Assembly: GCA_930367215.1 (NCBI GenBank)
Contig: OV884057.1
Coordinates: 199,939,621-200,003,620, forward strand
From: Pollenia angustigena
Lineage: Eukaryota; Arthropoda; Insecta; Diptera; Polleniidae
Length of the DNA: 64,000 bases
Direction: 5' to 3'
Below are positions 22,818-33,200 of this stretch, one piece after another. The notes below the pieces were generated by a model that was not told the DNA's origin, ran no database searches, and saw only the letters and a list, made by a program, of their open reading frames with translations. Positions within the stretch are counted from its first letter, which is position 1. Every line of letters starts with the position of its first letter. Both the position numbers and the translations under genes were made by a program.

Positions 22818-23640
22818 ATGGAGGATTTTAAAATCGAAAAACTACGCGGAGCTGTGAATTGGTGTTCATGGAAGTTCCAGATCGTATAATTTTGAAATCT
22901 ATGGACCTTTACGATATTGTGGAGGGTCATATAAAAGACCTATTAATGCGGATGGAAATGGAGATGCAGGTAGGGCTATTTCTCTGCAAAATCTTCAGGC
23001 CTGGGAGAAATCTGATATTAAGGCACAAAGAATTATTATAACTTCTATTGATAATGTCATTTTAAAATATTTGATGTGTTGCAAAGAAGCGTTTGATATG
23101 TGGCAAAAATTGCATACTATACATGAAATGCAAACAGAAGTAAGTGTTCATTTGCTACAGCAACAGTTTTATGAATTAAAAAAGAATTCTGAAGATGAAT
23201 TGAAATGCATATCGCCAAAATAGAAGAGCTTGCAGAACGATTAAAAATTTAGGAGAACCATTGACAGAGAATATGATTATAACAAAAATTTTGATGACGC
23301 TGCCACCAACATATAACCATTTTGTAACTGCTTGGGAATCAACTGAAGAAAACAAAAGAAACATTGTCAATTTAACTAATCGTCTTGTACTAGAGCAATC
23401 ACGAATAAGTCGAGATATGGATGTAGCTGAAGCTTTTGCAACAAAAAGGAAAAGTCACGGGAAGATAGCAAGAGGCCAGGTAAATGTTTAAAATGTAATA
23501 AAGAAGGTCACTGGAAAAAAGATTGTCCATTATGGAAGAAAAAGAAGAATTTTAAAATGCCTAATTCAAATTCCAATGCTTTTATGAGCGGAAGATCCAA
23601 CCCAGTAAAAAATGGAGCTTCCAACGAAGCAGGTTTGTAA
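22818..23640 (+). pseudogene. copia-like gag, frameshifted
   Basis: Starts ATG 22818 (MEDFKIEKLRGAVNWCSWKF), the gag opening where NW...WK is a family landmark. A frameshift near 22885 leads to ILKSMDLYDIVEGHIKD, with further breaks near 23050 and 23220. It ends with a CCHC nucleic-acid-binding knuckle (CLKCNKEGHWKKDC) at 23485-23526. Packages the RNA in the intact family. Broken here at several places and interrupted after 23624. Confidence 0.85.
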
Positions 23641-23848
23641 GGGAGAAACATAAGAGTTGCGCTTACCATTGCGCATACGGAAGACATGAATTTTATATGG
23701 CGAGTTCCCACTTTGAAGCAATACATTTTTGACACATGAAGCGCATTATTCAGCTCATAAAAAAATTGTTGGATGTAACGATCAGCTTTACACACTGAAT
23801 GTTTTGATACAGTTATTTTTTAGTATTCTCCCTTACAAACCTGCTTCG
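23625..23848. mobile_element. 224-bp inverted-repeat insertion inside copia gag/protease
   Basis: A perfect 23-bp inverted repeat, CGAAGCAGGTTTGTAAGGGA plus GAA at left and its complement at right, encloses sequence unrelated to copia. It falls between the gag zinc knuckle and the protease. The next stretch to about 24020 also lacks copia similarity and carries short GCGC inverted words, so the insert may be longer than the TIR pair. No target duplication seen. Confidence 0.6.
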
Positions 23849-24039
23849 TAGTAAGGGAATGCCGTAGCACTTGAAATTTTATTTTTTTTTTTTTATAAAA
23901 GTTGTTGAGAGTTTTTTCACTTACTTTACTGCATTTCTGTATGTCTTATTGCGTAGCGCATAATTGTGCGCTTATTTTGTTAAATGTACCATTAGTGCTT
24001 CGCAAAATGATAAAATTTTTTATTGGGAAGTTTTTAAAA

Positions 24040-25651
24040 ATAGATGAAAATTGGATAGTTGATTCGGGAGCTTCAGAGCATATGACATCTCATAGAGAAT
24101 GGTTTTCAAGTTATCGTCATTTTCAAGAGCCATCCAAAATTAAATTGGAGATGGAACAACTTTAAATGCGTTAGGCGAAGGAAATATTGATGTCTTAATT
24201 AAAAGTGATGATGGTTGGAAAGAAAAATATTTAGAGAATGTTCTTTTTGTACCAAATATGAAAGTCAATTTGTTTTCTACAACAGCTGCCATGGATAAAG
24301 GGTATGTGATGAAATCAGATAAGAATCAGTGCTTTTTTATTCGAGATGATAAAGTTGAGGCTCTTGGCAATCGGAAAGGAAACTTATTTCAAATTGAAAT
24401 GAAGGTTGTTTTTAAAAGTCAATATAATTAAATGCAAACTCGTGCGAAGACACATCTAAGTTGTGGCATCAAAGGTTTGTTCATCAAAATATGAAACATA
24501 CAATAGAAGTTTTAAATAAAAGAGAAATTAAATACAAAGCAGATCAAAGCATAGTTTGTGAAGGATGCTGTTTAGGTAAGCAACATAAAATGCCATACAC
24601 ATCAAGTAAAAACAATTCAAAAGCTCTTGGTGAAATAATTCATGCCGACGTTTGCGGACCGATGGAGGAATTGTCAATTGGTAAATCTCAATACTTTTTA
24701 CTTTTAAAATATGATTTTTCAAGATTTAAATGGGTTTATTTTTTACAACAAAAAAGTGAAGTTTTTCAAAATGTCAAAAATTTTATAAGTATGTTGAAAA
24801 ATCAATATATACAAATAAAAATATTTCGATCTGATAATGGCAAGGAGTTTATAAATCTAAATATGGATCAGTTGCTTAAAAATTATGGTATTCAACATCA
24901 GAAATCAGTATATTATACCCCAGAACAAAATGGAGCAGCAGAAAGAGAAATTCGTACAGGGGTTGAACTAGCAAGATGTATCCTTCAAAGTAAAAATTTT
25001 AATAAGTTTTTATGGGCTGAAGCAATTCATCATGTGGTTTACGTATTAAACAAAACTGGACCGAGTCCAATCAAAAATAAATCACCTTTCGAAGTATGGT
25101 TTAATAAAATACCGAAGATCTATCACCTGAGGGTTTTTGGTACTCAAGTTTTTGCACATATTCCAAAACAAATACGTAGAAAGTGGGATGCAAAAAGTAA
25201 AAAAGGTATTTTTGTTGGTTTTGATTTAAACGTCAAAGGATATCGCATATTCTTTGAAAGTGATAACAAAATTAAAACACACAGAGATGTCATTTTTGGC
25301 GATGAACTTGATATAAATAACAACAATGAAACTTATGAGGATAATATCAGTATTTGTCATTTCAAGGCTTTTGATAGTGAAAATAATCAAGAAAATTGTC
25401 AAAATGATGAATCTGGAAATAGTAATGTGCAAATGGAAGAATTTGTTCAGGAAGTGGTTCAAGAAAGTCAGAATTTGTCTAACGATTTAAATGTTGAACA
25501 AATAGAAGCAAATAATGAAAACATCTCAATTTCATCAAGGAGTGATAATTCAAGTGTACAATTGGTCGATTTTGGAAATGGAAGTTCAAATGTAACAAGA
25601 ACAGAGAAAACCAGGTATAATTTGAGACCTAATCCAACAAAAAAAAAATAA
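24040..25651 (+). pseudogene. copia-like protease and integrase
   Basis: WIVDSGASEHM (protease active-site DSG at about 24061), then a frame break near 24165. From 24440 comes the pre-integrase zinc region (LWHQRFVHQN, CEGCCLGKQH; HHCC pattern). The integrase core DDE residues follow: HADVCGPM, RSDNGKEF and EQNGAAERE. The integrase frame is open for about 390 codons to 25651, where an A9 run causes a shift. The C-terminal LRVFGTQVFAHIP and IFVGFDLNVKGYR motifs are typical of copia. Confidence 0.9.
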
Positions 25652-25654
25652 ACA

Positions 25655-27121
25655 TTGATGAGATGTTTAATTCTGTGATGCAAAATGAATTAGAAGAGCC
25701 CACTACTTATGAACAAGCCATAAAATCGAAAAATGTTTACAATTGGAAAAAAGGCAATGGATGAAGAATATGAAGCCCTACTAAAAAACAAAACAAGGAA
25801 ATTTTGCAAATTGCCTGAAGGTAGAAAATTAATAGATTGTCGTTGGGTTTATAAAATCAAGTTTAATTCAGATAATGCAATTGAACGTTTTAAAGCACGC
25901 TTAGTAGCTAGAGGCTTTACCCAAGAACATGGTATTAATTATGAAGAAACTTATAGCCCAGTGGTAAAGTATGATTCTGTGCGCCTTTTACTGGCTGTAG
26001 CTGTATCAGAGAGAATGTCAATTAAACAATTTGATATAAAGACGGCTTCTTTGTACGGTGATGTAAATGAAGAAATTTACATGAGACAACCACCTGGATA
26101 TATTAAAGAATCCCAAAAAGTTTGTTTATTAAAGAGTATTTATGGGTTAAAACAAGCACCAACATGTTTTAATTAAAAATTTTGTGAAATTCTTGAGAAA
26201 TTTAATATGAAAGCAAGCAACTCAGATAAGTGTGTGTTTATCAAAAATGTAAAAGAATCAAAAATTATATTGGCAATATATGTGGATGATGGACTAATGA
26301 TATATAATGATGAAAAACTTGGTAATGATTTATTAAATCATCTCAGCGAGAATTTTGAAATGAAAGAATGTCAATTAAATAAGTTTCTTGGATTTGAAAT
26401 CAAAATTCTAAATTCAGGATCAATGTTTCTTCATCAAACATCAATACATGGAAAAAATTTTGAAAAGATTTTCTATGCAAGATTGCAACTCGGTATGTAC
26501 ACCTTTAGAAGCTGGGTAAATCATACTAACAATGAAGAAATTAATGAAAGTTTTCCTTATGAAGAATTAATTGGTTCATTAATATATTTATCAATTATAA
26601 GCCGCCCTGATAATTCGTTTGCAGTTTGTGCGCTAAGTAGGTATATGGAAAAACCATGTCAAACACATATAAATGCAGCAAAAAGAGTTTTTAGATATAT
26701 CAAAGGCACAGTTAACCATGGTTTGCTTTATACACAACAAAATAGATCCAGACTTATTACCTTTACAGATGCTGATTACGCAGGACATATTGAGAGTAGA
26801 AGGTCAACATCTGGAATTGTCACACAGTTAGGCCAATGTACGGTAGCATGGAGATCTCAGCAACAACGCACTGTTTCGTTGTCAACTACTGAAGCAGAAT
26901 ATATTGCTGCATGTGAAGCTGTTAAAGATAGTGTGTGGATAAAACGTTTTTTGAAAGAAATTACATACAACATTGAAGAAAACTTTTTATATATAGATAA
27001 TCAAAGCACAATAAAGCTTATAAAGAATCCAGAATACCACAAAAGGACCAAACATATTGACGTAAAGTATCATTTTATAAGAGAGAAATTTGATGAACAT
27101 GAATTTGAGCTGAACTTTTAA
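25655..27121 (+). pseudogene. copia-like reverse transcriptase and RNase H
   Basis: WVYKIKFNSDNAIERFKARL and ARGFTQEHGINYEETYSPV open the RT. A TAA at 26174-26176 stops the frame after YGLKQAPTCFN. It resumes in frame with IYVDDGL (catalytic Asp pair, about 26277-26297). RNase H motifs FTDADYAG, STTEAEYIA and DNQSTIKL follow; KRTKHIDVKYHFIREK closes the ORF, stop at 27121. One nonsense codon and the upstream frameshift prevent a full polyprotein. Confidence 0.92.
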
Positions 27122-27225
27122 CCAAATCTTTATCCAGACCATTTTTTGAAAAATTTGTTAAATACTTAAATATTGTTTCTAATAACTAGTTTATAGATTT
27201 TTTTTGTTTTATACAATTATAACAT

Positions 27226-27235
27226 TAAGGGGAGG
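27226..27235 (+). other. Polypurine tract
   Basis: AAGGGGAGG immediately before the 3' LTR, the expected plus-strand primer site. Confidence 0.85.
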
Positions 27236-27460
27236 TGTTGATTATAATGTTATTTGTATATACTCTATCTACATACTTGTTATGAAAATGTATAAAGTAG
27301 GCTGATGATTATAATGTTATTTGTATATATTCTATGTACATACTTGTTATGAGAAAATATGAAGTAGGCATGTAGAATATTGTATTATATTATTAGTTAG
27401 TTTTGTAAAATTTTCATTATTCTAATAAAACTTTTGTACATAAAACATCAATATTCAACT
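27236..27460 (+). repeat. copia-like 3' LTR
   Basis: 225 bp, matching the 5' LTR with one 4-bp deletion (GTAT) and about five base changes. It keeps the 67-bp internal duplication, so that duplication predates this insertion. Confidence 0.92.
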
Positions 27461-27836
27461 GATGGAGGTGTGCCGCCCAGGTCGCGGAAGCCATTGGGCA
27501 ATATTTTGTTCCAAACGTAATTGAACGATACTAATATATCATAAAAAAAAGAAATGACAATAATTTCCTAAATAATTTGTGTTTTATTCAAAATCAAAAT
27601 CAGCCCTTAAAATTTAACCACCCTTAGTTTAAAAATATTAAACATAAAAACATTGCAAACTTAAACGGGAAACTTGACAAAACAAACGTCTTCTTGTCAG
27701 AGATGCCACAATAATAATATCTAGAACTTATTGCCACTTTACTGGTGATGACACTAAACTAATCGAAAGATGTATCTTATGGGAAGATGTTAATATCTTC
27801 GTAATTTGATGTTAGATGTTGATCAGTGTAAAAACC

Positions 27837-28346
27837 ATATTAACCACGCCGGCAGCTTAAGCTTATTCTTAAAATGTTTTATCGATTTCATGAAGTATAA
27901 TTTATCAAAAGCGAGAGCAAGTTCAATACTTAGAGAATTGGATAAGAGAGACGTAAAATGACGATTTTGCATGTTTAAAATGCTGCTTGAACGATATATA
28001 GAGGAGTAATTTTTGCTTAGAATCATTAATGGCAATGGAAAAAAGATATAATAGCCTGAAGGGCAAGAACTTGTAGATGAATCTTAACCGAGTTAACGCC
28101 AGAAATAAATATTAAGAGCGCCAAGACGATGCTCTGTATTTTATCATATATTTGATGCTGCTAAAACGGTCCTAGAAAATCATAGTGTCATAGTGGACTT
28201 GTACCGAACACAATTAATTCGCAATAGAGAAAACGCCCGGAATTTACGACAAGACATGAAATCGTAATACTCCATCATGATAATGCAAGACCAGTTAGAA
28301 CTATTTTGAAGTTTTGTAGGTTAAGCTTTGGCCCGTCTGATAACTA
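27837..28346. other. Non-coding stretch, nothing recognised
   Basis: About 500 bp of moderately AT-rich sequence between the transposon nest and the next MITE; no motif or repeat found. Confidence 0.5.
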
Positions 28347-28822
28347 CAGTCAAATCCCGATAATTCGTCCTCCGATAAATCGTAATTCCCGATAATTCGT
28401 AATAAACTGTCGGTCCCTTGAAAGAATCTCGTCAATTCGTAAATTTGCATACATTTTGGTCCCCTCGCTAATTCGTAAATTTTTTTTCAAATAAAATCTT
28501 CTTTACCGCTTATAAATCGTAATTGTTTGCTAACTGCCACTTATAATTCGTAATAAAAACAACAGAAACATGGAAAGAACGATTTTGTTAGTTTTTTTTT
28601 ATTTTATTGTTTTTTATTTGCTGTTAAAATTACACGTATTTTACGCTAAGTAAATGAATTTGCTTTTTAATTTTATGTATTGATCTTACTTATTTTGTAT
28701 TTTATTTTTAGCAATTGTTTTTTACGTTTTTTTTTACCGTTTTAGTAAATAAAATCGAACACCCCTATAATTCGTAAGAAATGGCCGGTCCCTTGCGATT
28801 ACTAATTATCGGGAGTCCACAG
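28347..28822. repeat. pogo/Tigger-like MITE, CCCGATAATTCGT repeats
   Basis: Begins CAGTCAAATCCCGATAATTC and ends with an inverted AATTATCGGGAGTCCACAG, with TA on both sides (28345-28346, 28823-28824). AATTCGTAA words recur six or more times in the left half and near the right end. CAGT termini, TA duplication and ATAATTCG composition recall pogo-class elements; no transposase. Confidence 0.6.
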
Positions 28823-28824
28823 TA

Positions 28825-29698
28825 TTTGTCTCGATCGATGCACACCGATCTTACCGGAATTCGCTTTACTTTTGAACGGAGTATACGAATTGTTAAAACC
28901 CTTCATTATTGCATGGTAACCGTATTCACTGGGTTTTGTGAAATTTGTGAATTGTTTTTTTTTAAGTGACGCTTTGCAATAGTGCATTTATGAAGTCAGC
29001 CAGTGTGAAATAAGTTCATGTACTGCCAATTCAAGATGTCGAAAAAAGCTTTTTTTTTGCACAAACACATTTGAAACAAAAACAAAGTTTTTAGAACTTA
29101 TTTTTGTTTTGAATGTAGTTATGCGAAAGAAAGAGTTCATTCGCATTAAGTGAAATAGGCAGTAAGTCTGGGTTCACACTATGAGAGTTTTCTTTCAGAA
29201 AGTCTGAGTACATTGGTAAGAGGAAAAAGAAAAATATCATGTTCTCTTCGCCTCTCACCAAAAATCACCGACTTTCTAAAAGACAAGTGCCATAATGTAA
29301 GCCCAGACTAAGTTATTTTTCCAGAAAAAAGTTATTTAAAAGCTAAGCAAGTTTTTTAATTACACGTTCTATATTTTCCTTTTTAATTGATTTACTATAG
29401 TTGTAGAGTAAATTCAATTTTATTCCACAAAAAAAAAAAATTTTAACAATAGAAAAAAAGTAACACGGTCGTTAACTATTGTTATCTGGGTTTGTTTATG
29501 CAACACTTATTACATGATTATCCATAAACTTACGCTTCATTACATGCTGTGTGCTCAGTGGGACATTTACAGCTTTTACCATACCATTAACACCAACCAC
29601 TACAAGCCCATCATTGTACATTTTCGTTTTCATATATTTTTATCTCTTTCCTAATGCAATTTTTTTTTTCTCAACTCTCTACTCTTTTTACATTTCAG
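28825..29698. other. Sequence just upstream of the first visible pgant2 exon
   Basis: AT-rich; ends with the polypyrimidine tract and acceptor of the exon at 29699. I searched it for a start-codon exon with a membrane segment and found none, so it is probably intron. Confidence 0.5.
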
Positions 29699-30204
29699 GT
29701 GGAAAATCGTGCATTAAGGTTACGCGAAGCGATGCAGCAATATCAGGATGAAGTCATACCCTCCTCACCAACTGCCGCCAAACTACACCAACAGCATTCA
29801 CAGCAGCTGCAATTACTGCAGCAGCAGCAGCAACAGGAGCCACAACATCACTATGCAGTGGCACGAAATACAAATCGATTGCATACAAGCATCCTTATGG
29901 AGGGTAGTGTTGATCCTGGGGGATTTAAACCTCGTGTTGGCAGTTTGGTCTTAAATGCTTTGTCACCTCAAGAGGAAACATCGCATCATGTTATCAGCAC
30001 TAGTGGTTTAGCAATGGCAACTAATGGTTTGGGTGGGGTCGGCGGTGTGGGAAATGGTGAATGGGAGTATTTTGATGAGGCGGGTTATATACGGGGTGGT
30101 GCTTTGAGAACTGGTGAAGATCCTTATATACGCAATCGTTTTAATCAGGAGGCCAGTGATGCTTTGCCCAGCAATCGTGAAATTCCAGATACAAGACATC
30201 CAAT
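29699..30204 (+). CDS. pgant2: pgant2 exon (stem region and start of catalytic region)
   Basis: Begins in phase 0 after a T-rich tract ending TTTCAG and ends with two bases of a codon before GTGAGT. It encodes the lumenal stem: a coiled, Gln-rich stretch (a CAG/CAA run near 29815-29845), then a Gly-rich segment, then the [11 protein letters not shown] and IPDTRH motifs, which match the region just before the catalytic domain of GALNT2. The poly-Gln/Gly part is the variable part of the family; the last 40 residues are strongly conserved. Bases before 29699 also read open, but they are the pyrimidine-rich acceptor tract, so the ATG at 29654 is not a credible start. Confidence 0.93.
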
Positions 30205-33200
30205 GTGAGTAGTTTTTAGTAGTTTTTTTTTTTTTTTGAAAATGCAGCATTTTTTTTGTAAAAAATAGGTTTTCTTTTTGGAAAAAAGTAGTAAATTTTT
30301 TTTAAATTGTATATTTTTTGTAGAAAAGTAGTATATTTATTTGTCAAAAAAGTTTTTTGTATAGATACGTTCAAAATGTACTTATTTATAGAAAATACTA
30401 CTTAACTTACTTCTTTTAAGAGACCCTTTCTAAAAGGCAGTGCTTTTCGCACTTTTCGAAAATGCTTTTTTAAAGGTTCTTTTGTGAAACGAACTTTTTA
30501 AAACATTTTCTTAAAATATGTTTTATTCAATAAGGTTTTAAAAGATTCTTTAACCGCCTCTTCATGAATTTCGAACGTCATCGTTAAACAGGCAGTAAAA
30601 CAATTATTTTTTTGTTTGTAACATGTAATATTTTAAAGAGAGTTTTTAATTTATTAAAATATACCATTACAATGTACTTTATATTACAAATCAAACCCCT
30701 TTAAAAAGTAAATTCTCGGAAAGGGTTCTTTTTAAAAAGCTAGCTTTTAAAGGTACAAAAACAATGTGATAAAACGGTGTTAGCATGATGTAATTAGAAC
30801 TTTAACTCCTAATAAAAGTAATTTTTTTAAAGGTACTGTTTTAACCCTAAAATCACTTTCAAAAAAAACTTACGTTTGTTACCCTCGTGTGTGGTTTTTC
30901 ACCCATATGCAATGTCTGTCTACTTTGCTGTCGCGCCATAATCAAAGTCATGATTTACGTTACATTAATGATGAATTTATTCCGTTGGCGATCTACAACA
31001 AAACATTCAAAACTTTTGAGTATTTTATATAAGCAATCACTTTATAGAACATATATTGCATGCAGTTCGAAACAATTTCAAAAATATTCACACTTTCCGA
31101 CAGAAAATTTTGCCTCTACTGCACATAACATAGAAGCTACACATGTGTGGGAAACCATGAAAAAATATGTTTTCAAATTCTTAATATTGCTAACAAAGTC
31201 AAGAAGTTTCTTAAGTGTATTTAAACAATTTTGTTGTTACTCGTGTGAAAATGATTCCTTTTGTGTAATTTTTAAAACAAGGGTGATTTAAAGGTTAAAA
31301 ACGTTTTTAATGGACGTTTTTAAGGGCCATTATTACAACTTGAAGTTAGCTAAAGTTAAGATTAAGTTGACAGATAATAATGTGGTATCTGTCAAAAAGC
31401 GTCTGTTAACTGTCGGATAGCAGCTAACGCCAAGTTGTAATAATGGCCCTAAGTAATGTTTTAAATTTAAAAGGTAGTATTTTTAAAAGACAATTAAAAA
31501 AACCTTTTTTTAAGCGTACTTTTTAAAGCGGAACTAAAAAGTGCGAAAATTTTAAAAATAACTTTCTTAACTTCTACGTTTATTTAAAATAAAACTTTTT
31601 AAAATGTACTATTTAAAAAATACTTTCTCTAAAGTATATTACATCAAAGAAGCCTTTTAAGCTGGACGTCAAGACCACGCGTTTAATGCGGTGATGCGTT
31701 CTGTACATCTGTCATAAAATCAGTGAAATTGTATTAAAAAATTTCACAGAAAACGCATAGAATGAAAATGGGCATTTCCATGATGTCGAACGTGACCGTC
31801 GGACACATTTGAAGTGAAAAAAGAAAATTTTTATTTTGACAATTGATCTAGCTTATTGCTTTCAATTATCCCTATAATTGGTGCTATAGTTAAGTTTACA
31901 AGACAATTGAAGAAACAAGGCATTTGCACGTTACAAAAACAGAATTCAAACGCCAATTTCAGCGAAAACTGAGCAATATTTTAATGCAACTAATTTTGAA
32001 AAGTTATGCACTCATGTCTCTTAAAAATAGTTTTGATATAACCCAACAATCACAATCATTGTCGAACGTGACATTTTTCTCCTTTGTGATATTTATATTG
32101 CTTAAATAAACAGAAGAACTCAACGTACATTAAAACAATAAACTTAACAGAAATATGTAGTATGAATAAAGAAAGTATTGTGTAGTAAAGCTACGGTCAC
32201 ACTTGTCAAACATTTGACGAAAAAAACGTGACCAACAGGCAAACTTACATAAAATTATCTTTAATTCCAATATTTATTTTGATAATAATTCCACATATTA
32301 CAAACAACAGTTGGTTTGCTATGTCTAGCAGTATAATTAGTTTTATTTTGTGGCATAAAAGACTTTGTAAAATCTCACTAACTATTAACAAAGGAAGAGA
32401 TTTTGCTTATTTGGTCAAATGTTTAATAAGTGTGACCGTAGCTTAAGTAGTAACTAAAAAAGCAAAATAAATTTAAATGAAAACGAAAATAGTATCGCGA
32501 TCATTCTGCCTTTCTTCAATTCTTTTAATATTTCCTTCAGCCAACGCTCTGCAGTATTGCCCAGCATTCAACCTTTTTTTTTTTTAGTTTATTGTTTTGC
32601 AATTTAGTTCTACCTTTCTTTCAACATTTCTCTCAACCGTTTTCAACTCCCTTTATTTTTTCGCATTTGTTTTTGCTCAAATAGCTTTAAATAATTTATT
32701 AAAATTTTTTTAAAATCATTTATGTAAAAAAAAAAAATAACTTTTATATTTTTAATTTTCACACTTACGATGTCGCAAGTGACCATCTTTTTGTTTTAGT
32801 TTTATGAAAAATCTTCGTTTGTTCTCGATATTTTATGAGCTTTCTGCATTTACTTCGACGCACTGCTAGTAAATGTTGTTGTCTAATGTCGCACGTGACA
32901 TCCAAATATGAGATAATGCAAAGCAAAACATTTCAGTTATTTGCAATCGCATAGTTCTTATTCATTCTCATTCAATATGGAATAGGAACTATGATGCAAC
33001 AAAGTTTTTTCAAGAAGTTAAAATTTTTTTTCTGTTTCGGTGGACCTTTCGTTGAAAATGTCATACCAACATATACAATGCAAGTAGTAGATTCGCCTTA
33101 AGCTCATAGAACACGTATTGGGGCTTAATAAATGTTTTCTTTAAGAAGTCTTATTTTAAAACATGAATTCTTAAATTCATCGTTTCAAACATGGTTTCGG

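Larger units (their letters stand above)
22286..27460 (+). mobile_element. Ty1/copia retrotransposon, 5.2 kb, inserted in the mariner
   Basis: Two LTRs (22286-22514, 27236-27460) flanked by the 5-bp duplication GATGG (22281-22285, 27461-27465), which restores the mariner reading when joined. A primer site and polypurine tract sit next to the LTRs. Pieces of gag, protease, integrase, reverse transcriptase and RNase H follow in copia order. LTRs differ by about five substitutions and one 4-bp gap (my count by eye, roughly 2%), so the insertion is fairly recent even though the body is broken. Confidence 0.95.
21222..27520 (+). pseudogene. mariner transposase fragments (copy 2)
   Basis: Starts at ATG 21222 with MEGYTIEQRVKVIQAYYENG and RSNQNAYRALRD. 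An internal deletion then jumps to NEAGQAVTVNGVRHREMITN, ending at the 550-bp insertion. Coding resumes at 22031 (GATCHTA region, NWPP region damaged) and breaks again at 22285. The last residues (MEVCR) lie beyond the retrotransposon, after 27461. Stops and deletions leave no usable protein. Confidence 0.85.
21110..27624 (+). mobile_element. mariner-family DD41D element (copy 2), disrupted
   Basis: Same family as 10381-11685: left end AAAGGGTGGTTCAATTTTAA with GGGCCGATGTTGA, right end AGCCCTTAAAATTTAACCACCC with CTT, TA on both sides (21108-21109, 27625-27626). It lost several hundred bases of coding sequence, then received two insertions (21481-22030 and 22286-27460). Confidence 0.88.
20943..27836. 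repeat. Outermost MITE of a transposon nest (split)
   Basis: The left end reads TTTTTACACTGATAAACATC; the right end is its inverted counterpart (complement of GATGTTGATCAGTGTAAAAA) at 27815-27834. The two halves (20943-21107 and 27627-27836) are separated by the mariner and everything inside it. Removing the mariner leaves a unit of about 375 bp, a normal MITE size. ATA flanks both ends, possibly a short target duplication. Confidence 0.55.

Noticed and set aside
22637..22831. Lys/Leu-rich 64-codon frame
   Set aside because: It is the translation of the 33-bp leader repeats of the copia element, upstream of the gag start.
23902..24165. 87-codon frame as a new gene
   Set aside because: Its second half is the copia protease (DSG motif); the first half is foreign insert DNA that happens to be open.
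30887..31291. 134-codon frame in pgant2 intron 1
   Set aside because: On the gene's own strand inside an intron, AT-driven composition, no family resemblance.
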